Under the pieces are notes generated by a model. That model worked only from the letters and a program-made list of their open reading frames with translations. It was not told the DNA's origin and did not search any database. Source: Vulcanimicrobiota bacterium (GTDB lineage Bacteria > Vulcanimicrobiota > Vulcanimicrobiia > Vulcanimicrobiales > Vulcanimicrobiaceae). From it: a stretch of DNA of 10,218 nt. Of the stretch, positions 1 to 5,726 are shown in pieces; position 1 is the first letter of the stretch; each line of letters begins with the position of its first letter. A program made the translations under genes and the position numbers. The stretch lies in NCBI GenBank assembly GCA_003167055.1, contig PMUE01000236.1, forward strand, positions 1 through 10,218, given 5' to 3'.

Positions 1-2
1 TT

Positions 3-1184
3 GCGATCGCGTCGCTGCTGGTGTGCTGGACGTCGCCGGTACGGTTTCGTTCCGCCGCATTGATCGGATGCGGTCTGGTCTTTTACGCTTACGCCTATCC
101 TCCGTATCTCCTACTCATCATCGTATTGGCAAGCGTAACGTACGCTCTCGCAAAGGTCATTGTGTCGTGCCGGCGGCACGAACGCATGAATGGCGCCAAG
201 TGGGCGCTCGTGGCCGGCGTCGCAGCCAGCGTCGGAGTGCTGGGGTTCTATAAATACTCGACGCTCTTCGTGCAGACCATCGATCAACTCAGTCGCGGAA
301 AACTGACGCTAAGCCCGCCGCATGTCCTCATACCGCTGGCCATTTCGTTTTTCACGTTCGAATTCGTGCACTATCTCGTCGATGTGTATCTCGGTAAGAT
401 CGACGATTTTTCCGTCAGGGATTTTGCAACGTTTGCCTTTTTCTATCCCACGCTCATCGCCGGTCCGATCAAGCGCTTCCAAAATTTTGCACCGCAGATC
501 GGCCATACGCGAACCCTCAATCAGCTCTTCATTGCCGCCAATGTCTTCCGCGTCATTCTAGGACTTGCCAAAAAATCGATCATCGCCGATTCCATGACGC
601 CGTTCGTCCAGCCGCTGCTGATGCCGGGAGTGCCGTACCATACGGCGGACTACTGGATCGCGATGCTCGCCTACACGGCAAAGATCTATTTCGATTTCAC
701 CGGTTATTCGGACATTGCGATCGGCATGGCTGCACTGCTCGGCTTCCAGATTCTGGAGAACTTTGATCGCCCGTACTGGTCGCCGAACATCTCGCAGTTT
801 TGGCGCCGGTGGCACATCAGCTTAAGCTCGTGGATACGCGACTACATCTTCATCCCGCTGGGCGGAAGCCACCGAGGACCGCTCATGACGTTTTTCAACC
901 TTGCGTTTGTGATGGCGGTAGCGGGACTGTGGCACGGCGCGTCATGGCACTTCGTCGCGTGGGGTCTTTGGCACGGCGGCGGCCTGGCGGCGCATCGCGC
1001 CTGGAGCGTGACGCTCGGGAAAAAGGCGCTGCTCCAAAACGGGGGCGCTCTGGTTCACGCGGTGTCCGTGTTCGTCACGTTTGCATTCGTGGCGTTCGGT
1101 TGGATTTTGTTCGCCGCGCCCTCGTTCGGCGCGGCGTGGGACGTCGTGCGCGGAATGTTTACACCGGCGGTAATTCACCTGTAA
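3..1184 (+). CDS. MBOAT-family O-acyltransferase (AlgI/PatA-like), 5' end outside window
   Basis: This is a polytopic membrane protein that probably moves acyl (often acetyl) groups across the membrane onto an extracellular polymer. The frame is open to the left edge. A GTG at 21 is an internal possibility, but family members have a further N-terminal stretch, so roughly 10-20 residues probably lie outside. Numbering from the GTG, family motifs appear in order: GFYKYS (75-80), PLAISFFTFE (105-114), the YPTLIAGPIKRF block (142-153), IYFDFTGYSDIAIG (222-235), a WRRWHISLSSW block with His265, and GLWHGASWHFVAWGLWHG with His305, the expected catalytic His. At least eight hydrophobic segments are visible. 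The protein stops soon after the core, without the long C-terminal tail common in AlgI (about 390 residues here, against about 480-520). Its stop lies inside the end of the convergent gene (26-base overlap). Family assignment is secure; the acceptor substrate is unknown. Confidence 0.93.
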   Translation, partial: AIASLLVCWTSPVRFRSAALIGCGLVFYAYAYPPYLLLIIVLASVTYALAKVIVSCRRHERMNGAKWALVAGVAASVGVLGFYKYSTLFVQTIDQLSRGKLTLSPPHVLIPLAISFFTFEFVHYLVDVYLGKIDDFSVRDFATFAFFYPTLIAGPIKRFQNFAPQIGHTRTLNQLFIAANVFRVILGLAKKSIIADSMTPFVQPLLMPGVPYHTADYWIAMLAYTAKIYFDFTGYSDIAIGMAALLGFQILENFDRPYWSPNISQFWRRWHISLSSWIRDYIFIPLGGSHRGPLMTFFNLAFVMAVAGLWHGASWHFVAWGLWHGGGLAAHRAWSVTLGKKALLQNGGALVHAVSVFVTFAFVAFGWILFAAPSFGAAWDVVRGMFTPAVIHL

Positions 1185-1638
1185 CGTCGATCTTTAACGG
1201 GGCTGTTACGGTGCCGTGCGCGATTTGCGCAGCAAGGGCGTCGTACTGTGACAAGAGCGCTTGGCGCGAAATCGTCATTTCGAAGACCTTCTCCGCACCG
1301 GCATACGTCGCTACGTTGTACGCTGGATTAAGCGCGGCGATCTTGTCGTAGAGCACGCGCGCCGTTAGCATCGCGCTGTGCGGCAGTCTGTCGCTTTCGG
1401 TTCGCAGCGTCTGCAGCGCAAGCGTCTCGAGCTGCGTCATCGTCTGATCGTGGGGCGTGTGACTCTTCGTCGCATCCGCGACAGTAGTCGTCACGTCCAA
1501 CAAGATCAACGCCGACGTACCGGCTCGTGCGATGATCGCTTTGGGCCCCGGCGTCGCCGTGTCGGCCGCTGCAGGCGATGCAAGGAGGGCTGCAATTGCA
1601 AAAACCAGGAACCACCGCATGTCGTAGATTTTCATCAT
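1159..1638 (-). CDS. Small exported protein of unknown family
   Basis: I do not recognise this 159-residue protein. The N-terminus looks like a Sec signal peptide: a short charged start (MMKIYDMRW), a hydrophobic run LVFAIAALLA, and a likely cleavage after SPAAA near residue 25. The mature part is mainly helical in character and Ala/Thr-rich, with no Cys and no motif I can name. The start chosen is the ATG at 1638, which overlaps the TGA of the upstream NHL/SGNH gene (ATGA, 4 bases) and so suggests translational coupling. The adjacent ATG at 1635 and the ATG at 1620 (MRWFLVF) are alternatives, and a longer frame to 1656 would run into the upstream gene. It is the last gene of the leftward group, and its stop overlaps the MBOAT gene by 26 bases. 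An envelope or periplasmic location is inferred from the signal peptide; the function is unknown. Confidence 0.72.
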   Translation of the reverse strand: MMKIYDMRWFLVFAIAALLASPAAADTATPGPKAIIARAGTSALILLDVTTTVADATKSHTPHDQTMTQLETLALQTLRTESDRLPHSAMLTARVLYDKIAALNPAYNVATYAGAEKVFEMTISRQALLSQYDALAAQIAHGTVTAPLKIDVTGELPPV

Positions 1639-3428
1639 GGTTGAGCCTTTAGCCACGGTTTGTCGTGCTTGAGCCGCGCGTAGACGAGTTTTTCCAGCAA
1701 GGCATTGCCCGGAACCGAGAGCTGATATTCGTTGTCGGACAAGAAGAGAAGCCGCCGGTTCGGCGACGCCTCGGCTGCAAGCATCGCAGGGCCGCCGTCG
1801 ATCAAACCGTCATCGGTGCCCGCGAACATGCTCTTGTAGATGGCAGAGACGTCCGACCATTTCGGCGGTTCCTTCGGAAAAAGAAACGTCAGCCGCGTAT
1901 CGTATTGTTCGATTTCCGGAAAATACAACGGTGTCGGGTGAAGCAAGACGTAGTACGGGATAGCTGCCTGTTTGAGCATCCTTCCAATGTCCGTGACCTT
2001 GGGCGAAAGCGTCGCCTGCCACGTCGCGAGGTCAACGAGCGGGCTCGTCAATGTCGGACGCCCGGGGTCGAAATCAAAGTTGGGCATCGCATCGTTGAAC
2101 TCCCAGACCACGAGATCGACCGCACCGCTCGACGCAACGTCGCGGACGTAATCGTGCACATCGATCGGGCGTCCGGTAAATGCAATCGCTACGCGGACCT
2201 CACGCGGAATGCCAAGCTCTTTGCGGTGCTTGTTGAGATCGGCTTCGAGGATTCCCCCCAGCGTCGATTCGAATGGGATACCCCAACCCACGTAACAGTC
2301 GCCGAGGACAAGGATGCGATAGTACTGCGTTGCATCGCTGTAATCGCCCATCGGATTGCTCGGGTGCGCAAACTGCCGCGTGACGATATTTCGCATCTCA
2401 CGAATCCGGCGGTTGCCCGCGTCTGCGAAGACGGCGCTGTTCCCACTTGATGCCGCGATGCCGAGCGGCTCCTCGACCAGCGCCTGCGCGCCGCCGCCGT
2501 CGCGAAAGGCCCCACCGTTGATGCTGTAATCATCGTTCGGCGGCTGGCTCAGCACTTGGTAGAAACGATTGAAGGGCAACGCTCCGCGTATCGCGTGCTC
2601 GCGCGGGTCGGTGTAGACGTACTTTCCGTTTGGAAGGGCTACGAGCTGAAACGCGTACCCTTCGGGAATGTTTGCCTGGGTATCGCCCACGCCACCTGGT
2701 GGATGCATCGTGTAATTCGCAGGACCGTTGTAGGTTGCATAGACCAACCGTCCGTCGTCGGCGAGAAGAATCCCGTCATCCTCAAAGTTGATCGACGTTA
2801 CATATTTGCTGTCAGCGATCGGGATCGCTATCGACGTGACTTGACCGTCTTTGGTGATCTCGCGTAACCCAACGCCGAAATCCCCGACCCAAAGGTTGCC
2901 GTCTTTATCGAATGCAAGCGAACGCGGCTCGCTAAAGCCGGCCGTTGCAAGCGTTCCATCGCGATACGGTGTCGTCGGTGAGCCTGCGTAGGTTCGCACG
3001 ACACCGTGATCGATGACGCGGATGCAGTGATTTCCGGCGTCGGCGATATAGAGCACGCCTTGCGAATCGAGTGCGATGCCGGCGGGATGAAAGAAACGCG
3101 CCTCCGATCCGGTTCCGTCGCGATACCCCCCGGGCACGCGCAGCGTTCCGGGCTCGATGGCGCCTCCGCCTGCAATCGTGACCACGCGATGATCCCGCGT
3201 AATCTCGCGAATTCGCTCGCCCTGAAAATCGGAGACATAGATGGTGCCGTCTTTCGCCACTGCGACACCATACGGAAACAGGAAGGAAGCGCTCGCTGCC
3301 GGGCCATCCGCTACGCCGGCCGCGCCAGTTCCGGCGATCGTCGAAAACGTTGCGTCAGCGAAGCCGGTGCCTCGCGTCACGAGACCCAGAACGACAAACA
3401 GGGTAGCAAATAGACATAGGCGGCTCAC
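1635..3428 (-). CDS. Exported NHL beta-propeller fused to an SGNH-hydrolase-like domain with Cys at the nucleophile site
   Basis: This is a 597-residue two-domain exported protein. It starts at a GTG 14 bases after the preceding gene, which gives a good signal peptide (hydrophobic run about residues 4-17, cleavage near GFA-DA). Residues about 30-345 carry six NHL-like units with the usual pattern of a G-V/I-A-hydrophobic strand followed by LYIADAGNHCIRVI-like strands; clear ones are at 50-77, 114-140, 167-191 and 320-345. Residues about 370-585 resemble an SGNH/GDSL hydrolase: block I reads VLGDCYVGWGIPFEST (374-389), a block II Gly may be G419, block III reads WEFND (Asn445), and block V reads DNEYQLSVPGNALL (565-578). 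The GDS Ser is Cys378 (codon TGT at 2295-2297), and where the catalytic His is expected there is Gln569. The domain may therefore be inactive or mechanistically different. NHL propellers commonly bind proteins or ligands; the partner here is unknown. The SGNH call is motif-based and less certain than the NHL call. Confidence 0.85.
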   Translation of the reverse strand: MSRLCLFATLFVVLGLVTRGTGFADATFSTIAGTGAAGVADGPAASASFLFPYGVAVAKDGTIYVSDFQGERIREITRDHRVVTIAGGGAIEPGTLRVPGGYRDGTGSEARFFHPAGIALDSQGVLYIADAGNHCIRVIDHGVVRTYAGSPTTPYRDGTLATAGFSEPRSLAFDKDGNLWVGDFGVGLREITKDGQVTSIAIPIADSKYVTSINFEDDGILLADDGRLVYATYNGPANYTMHPPGGVGDTQANIPEGYAFQLVALPNGKYVYTDPREHAIRGALPFNRFYQVLSQPPNDDYSINGGAFRDGGGAQALVEEPLGIAASSGNSAVFADAGNRRIREMRNIVTRQFAHPSNPMGDYSDATQYYRILVLGDCYVGWGIPFESTLGGILEADLNKHRKELGIPREVRVAIAFTGRPIDVHDYVRDVASSGAVDLVVWEFNDAMPNFDFDPGRPTLTSPLVDLATWQATLSPKVTDIGRMLKQAAIPYYVLLHPTPLYFPEIEQYDTRLTFLFPKEPPKWSDVSAIYKSMFAGTDDGLIDGGPAMLAAEASPNRRLLFLSDNEYQLSVPGNALLEKLVYARLKHDKPWLKAQP

Positions 3429-3442
3429 CCGGCCGCACTTCG

Positions 3443-4144
3443 CTACGGCGTCTTGAGGACCTCGAAGTATTTTGGCTTCTGCACCCAGCCCTTACTGGTG
3501 AAGCGGAAGATCGCCGTCGCTTTTGCCGTTGTTGGGCAGCACATTGGCGCATGCGGGCCGTAGTATGGACCGGTCATCGACACGGCGTAGCCCTGCGCAT
3601 CGTGAATGACTTTGGCCGAAAGTTCGCAGCCGTTTTGAACCGAGAGGGTCGGCATGATCTGCTGCATCGCCGCGTCCTGGAACAATACGTCGACGCGACC
3701 GCTTCCACAATCCGCTGCCATTTGGTGGCTCGTGATCACGACTTGTTGAGCGCCGGGCCCCATCAACTCGCCTACGCCCGCGATTGAAGCGTTTTGCACC
3801 GGGAACCACAGATTCGCGCCAGTCGCCCTCTCGACGGTAGCGAACGGAATCGGATTCTGCGGCGACCGGTATTTCAGATGATAGACGGTCCCGTCGATCG
3901 CGTAGATCGAGAGATACCACTGGTAAAACGTCGTTGTCTTCCCGTCGTTACCGAGCGCCTTACGGCTGAGCACCGCACGCCACTGCGAATGCATCGCTTC
4001 GCCGGCCGGATAGAACACCTGGCTTTGCACAATCGCTCCGGGCGGTCGAGGGCTATAGGTGTAGTTGCGGGGCTCATCGGCAATCGCCGCAGTCGTGAGC
4101 GCAAAGACAACGGCGAGCGTAAGGATTAGATTCCGGCGTACCAT
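3443..4144 (-). CDS. Exported Cys-containing protein, possibly LppP/LprE-like
   Basis: This predicted 233-residue exported protein starts at the ATG at 4144, inside the last codons of the molybdoenzyme gene (19-base overlap), with AGGG six bases upstream and GGGAGG thirteen bases upstream. A longer frame to 4228 would add an Arg-rich, unlikely N-terminus. The signal peptide is clear: MVRR, then a hydrophobic run to about residue 20, with likely cleavage after AIA (22). The mature part contains Cys146, Cys173 and an adjacent pair Cys202-Cys203 in PMCCPT, followed by an aromatic/basic strand ending GWVQKP. A CCP motif followed by strands ending in Trp is reminiscent of the LppP/LprE lipoprotein family, but there is no lipobox here and the match is from memory. 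Four Cys suggest disulfides outside the cytoplasm, or metal/heme contact. Its place between a Mo oxidoreductase and an NHL protein suggests an envelope role. Function unknown. Confidence 0.75.
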   Translation of the reverse strand: MVRRNLILTLAVVFALTTAAIADEPRNYTYSPRPPGAIVQSQVFYPAGEAMHSQWRAVLSRKALGNDGKTTTFYQWYLSIYAIDGTVYHLKYRSPQNPIPFATVERATGANLWFPVQNASIAGVGELMGPGAQQVVITSHQMAADCGSGRVDVLFQDAAMQQIMPTLSVQNGCELSAKVIHDAQGYAVSMTGPYYGPHAPMCCPTTAKATAIFRFTSKGWVQKPKYFEVLKTP

Positions 4145-4866
4145 TCGTATCCCTGATCCTCCCAGTAGCCGCCGCCGCCGGCGTAGATGTTCGCGAAACT
4201 GCCGACGACTTCGATGCGGCCAACCCATTTGGCGCTTTTATAGCCAAGCTGGGTCGGCACCTTGAGCCGAACGGGTGCTCCGTGCTCGATGGGGATCGGG
4301 GCATTGTTCATCCGCATCGCCAGAATCGCTTGTGGATGGCGTGCTTGGTGCAGATCCAAGCTCTCGTAGTACGGCGTGCCTTGATCGTCTTTATCGAGAC
4401 AGTGAAACACGACGTAACGCGCGTCGCTGCGCGGCTGCACCAGATCGAGAATCGAGCTCACGCGAATCCCACTCCACTTCGCGACGACGCTCCAGCCCTC
4501 GACACAATCGTGGCGCGTGATCTGCGTCGAATTGCACATCCGCTCGAGCATCGCCATCGGAAAAACGCCGCGGCGCTGCACCGCGCCGTCGACGATCAAT
4601 TTATAATCACGAAAGCCGTTGCGCGCGAGATCGACGTATCGCGAATCGACCGGCGTCGGCAAACTGTCAATCGGAAACTGCGCGCTGATGTCGCGCTCGC
4701 GATATTCTTTGGCGAGCCCGCGCGTACCGATCGCCGCGTGGGTCAGCCCCTGCGTCGATCCCAGCAGCTTATGGAAGGCGGCGTTGTTGTTCAGCGCGGT
4801 ACCGATCGGCGCGCACGCCGCCAGCGCCGATGAAATCGTGGTCGCAACGAAGAGCCGCCGCTTCAC
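4126..4866 (-). CDS. Molybdopterin-dependent oxidoreductase, sulfite oxidase/MsrP fold
   Basis: This 246-residue protein matches the oxidoreductase molybdopterin-binding domain (PF00174). Typical blocks are DYKLIVDGAVQRRGVF, then TQITRHDCVEGWSVVAKWSG with Cys121 as the expected Mo ligand, then VVFHCLDKD, and finally HGAPVRLKVP and LGYKSAKWVGRIEVV, ending in the usual GYWEDQGYEWYAG tail. The start chosen is the GTG at 4866, which overlaps the TGA of the cytochrome gene (GTGA); the open frame continues upstream to 5040, but that part is antisense-like and Arg-rich. The N-terminus is MKRRLFVA, then a hydrophobic stretch ending LAAC (Cys18). It could be a lipoprotein signal with a lipobox, or a weak Tat signal from the paired Arg, which would suit export of a folded cofactor protein. 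It probably exchanges electrons with the quinone pool through the adjacent cytochrome b. The substrate (an S- or N-oxide, sulfite, or something else) cannot be read from the sequence. Confidence 0.92.
   Translation of the reverse strand: MKRRLFVATTISSALAACAPIGTALNNNAAFHKLLGSTQGLTHAAIGTRGLAKEYRERDISAQFPIDSLPTPVDSRYVDLARNGFRDYKLIVDGAVQRRGVFPMAMLERMCNSTQITRHDCVEGWSVVAKWSGIRVSSILDLVQPRSDARYVVFHCLDKDDQGTPYYESLDLHQARHPQAILAMRMNNAPIPIEHGAPVRLKVPTQLGYKSAKWVGRIEVVGSFANIYAGGGGYWEDQGYEWYAGI
4151..4163 (-). promoter_or_regulatory. Shine-Dalgarno-like sites for the exported Cys-containing protein
   Basis: On the minus strand GGGAGG (4163-4158) and AGGG (4154-4151) precede the ATG at 4144 by 13 and 6 bases. 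They lie inside the coding sequence of the molybdoenzyme and decide the start of the downstream gene in favour of 4144 over the longer frame. Confidence 0.5.
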
Positions 4867-5666
4867 GGGCCTGCTCCGTCGTGTTCGCCCAGACGATACC
4901 AGCCGGTAATCATCGAGTTCAATTGGTTGATGACGCCCTGGGTGAGCACTTGGATGGTGTGCACGACGAAGAAACCGATCAATGCCCACATCGCGACGAA
5001 GTGCCACAGCCGCGCGAACTGCCGTCCGCCGAAGATCCACGTCAGCGGATGCGCGATCGCATCGATCCCGGGCGAAAGCGCCAACCCGGTTAGCACGATG
5101 ACCGGCGCGAGGACGACCAGCACCAGCGTGTACGCCGCCTTTTGCAGCGGATTGTAGATACCATGCGGCGGCGGTTCCTTACGAAGCTTCAAATAGTACG
5201 CTTGCATCGGCCAGAGCTTGGGGATGTCACTCGGACGCAGAATCATGTCGCGCAGATTGCCTTTGATCGCCGTCGAGATCAGCCACGCCGCTCCGCAGAG
5301 CAGCATGATCCATGCAAAGAACAGATGCCAACGGCGACCATCGGCCAAATCTTGGTAGGCCGGAATCGTGATCCAGCCAGGAAAGGCGCGCGGCACCTGG
5401 CCGCCCATACCGTCATCGGTATAGCCCAGCCATCCGGTTGTCTTAAAGGTATGACCGAAGATGGTCGTCGCGCCCACGCCGTCGGCGGGGGAGCCGATTT
5501 CCAGTACGCGATGTGCCGGGTTGCTCGTGTCCGACGCGTCGAGAAACGGCGCCGCATTGAAGATTTGCAACCCGCTCGAGACCAGGGCGGCAAAGGCAAT
5601 CACCCACAGCCAATGGCTGGCTCGCGTCGCAATCGTGTAGCGGTAGATCCGCTTTCCTACCTTCAT
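4863..5666 (-). CDS. Membrane di-heme cytochrome b (cytochrome b561/Ni-hydrogenase b-subunit type)
   Basis: This 267-residue integral membrane protein has four hydrophobic segments, at about 16-33, 112-133, 178-197 and 220-243. His residues lie in or next to them, as expected for two b-type hemes: His18 in RASHW, His114 in RRWHLFFAW, His222 in LWHFVAMW and His236 in FFVVHTIQV. A long loop between helices 1 and 2 (about 34-110) with GWLGYT and RAFPGWITIP is, from memory, a usual feature of the cytochromes paired with PF00174 oxidoreductases, so I do not treat it as an insertion. Its role is to pass electrons between quinol/quinone and the periplasmic Mo enzyme encoded immediately downstream, with a 4-base GTGA overlap. 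It is the first gene of the leftward operon. The start ATG at 5666 gives a sensible cytoplasmic N-terminus (MKVGKRIYRY); no Shine-Dalgarno is obvious, and a possible -10 element lies only six bases upstream. Confidence 0.92.
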   Translation of the reverse strand: MKVGKRIYRYTIATRASHWLWVIAFAALVSSGLQIFNAAPFLDASDTSNPAHRVLEIGSPADGVGATTIFGHTFKTTGWLGYTDDGMGGQVPRAFPGWITIPAYQDLADGRRWHLFFAWIMLLCGAAWLISTAIKGNLRDMILRPSDIPKLWPMQAYYLKLRKEPPPHGIYNPLQKAAYTLVLVVLAPVIVLTGLALSPGIDAIAHPLTWIFGGRQFARLWHFVAMWALIGFFVVHTIQVLTQGVINQLNSMITGWYRLGEHDGAGP

Positions 5667-5672
5667 GTCACC

Positions 5673-5678
5673 ACTATA
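5673..5678 (-). promoter_or_regulatory. Candidate -10 element for the leftward operon (possible leaderless start)
   Basis: On the minus strand the sequence reads TATAGT, with six bases between its end and the ATG at 5666. If it is a real -10 box, transcription would begin at or one base before the start codon and give a leaderless mRNA, in line with the missing Shine-Dalgarno. No convincing -35 hexamer sits 16-18 bases upstream. This is a weak, pattern-only call. Confidence 0.3.
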
Positions 5679-5690
5679 ACGCCTCCAAGG

Positions 5691-5710
5691 CGGCTTCGGA
5701 TGAGAAGCCG
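5691..5710. promoter_or_regulatory. Inverted repeat / hairpin in the divergent intergenic gap
   Basis: CGGCTTC at 5691-5697 and GAAGCCG at 5704-5710 form a perfect 7-bp stem around a 6-base loop, GGATGA. An alternative pairing of GCTTCGG with CCGAAGC (5693-5714) is also perfect. It lies between the two divergent operons, just upstream of liuC. It could be a regulator-binding palindrome or an RNA hairpin in the liuC leader. The loop contains an in-frame ATG (5700). No U-tract follows, so it is not a typical terminator. Confidence 0.45.
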
Positions 5711-5726
5711 AAGCTCAGGCCTTCGC

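Noticed and set aside
3..10. GCGATCGC palindrome at the left edge (a motif abundant in some cyanobacteria)
   Set aside because: One copy inside a coding region in GC-rich DNA proves nothing, and I did not see an evident dense series in the window.
1177..1215. Possible terminator between convergent genes (GTAAC...GTTAC and TAAC...GTTA repeats)
   Set aside because: Stems are only 4-5 bp, there is no U-tract, and the sequence is coding on the minus strand.
1665..2450. 261-codon plus-strand frame opposite the NHL-SGNH gene
   Set aside because: Composition is Arg-rich without domain features, and the opposite strand has a signal peptide, NHL units and operon-like spacing.
4168..4184. GCC/GCG trinucleotide-like run
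   Set aside because: It simply encodes the Gly-rich AGGGGY segment of the molybdoenzyme C-terminus and is not a repeat of independent interest.
4145..4228. N-terminal extension of the exported Cys-containing protein to 4228
   Set aside because: The extra residues are an Arg-rich run inside the molybdoenzyme gene, whereas the ATG at 4144 has upstream Shine-Dalgarno-like sites and begins a clean signal peptide.
4867..5040. N-terminal extension of the molybdoenzyme frame to 5040
   Set aside because: The 58 extra residues are Arg/His-rich and overlap the coding sequence of the cytochrome gene. The GTG at 4866 gives a signal peptide and a GTGA overlap.
5142..5726. Long open frame upstream of liuC, continuous with it and antisense to the cytochrome b gene
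   Set aside because: The translation is Arg-rich and low in hydrophobics and lacks family motifs, while the opposite strand encodes a clear cytochrome b. It is a GC-rich shadow frame; liuC homologues start near 5727.
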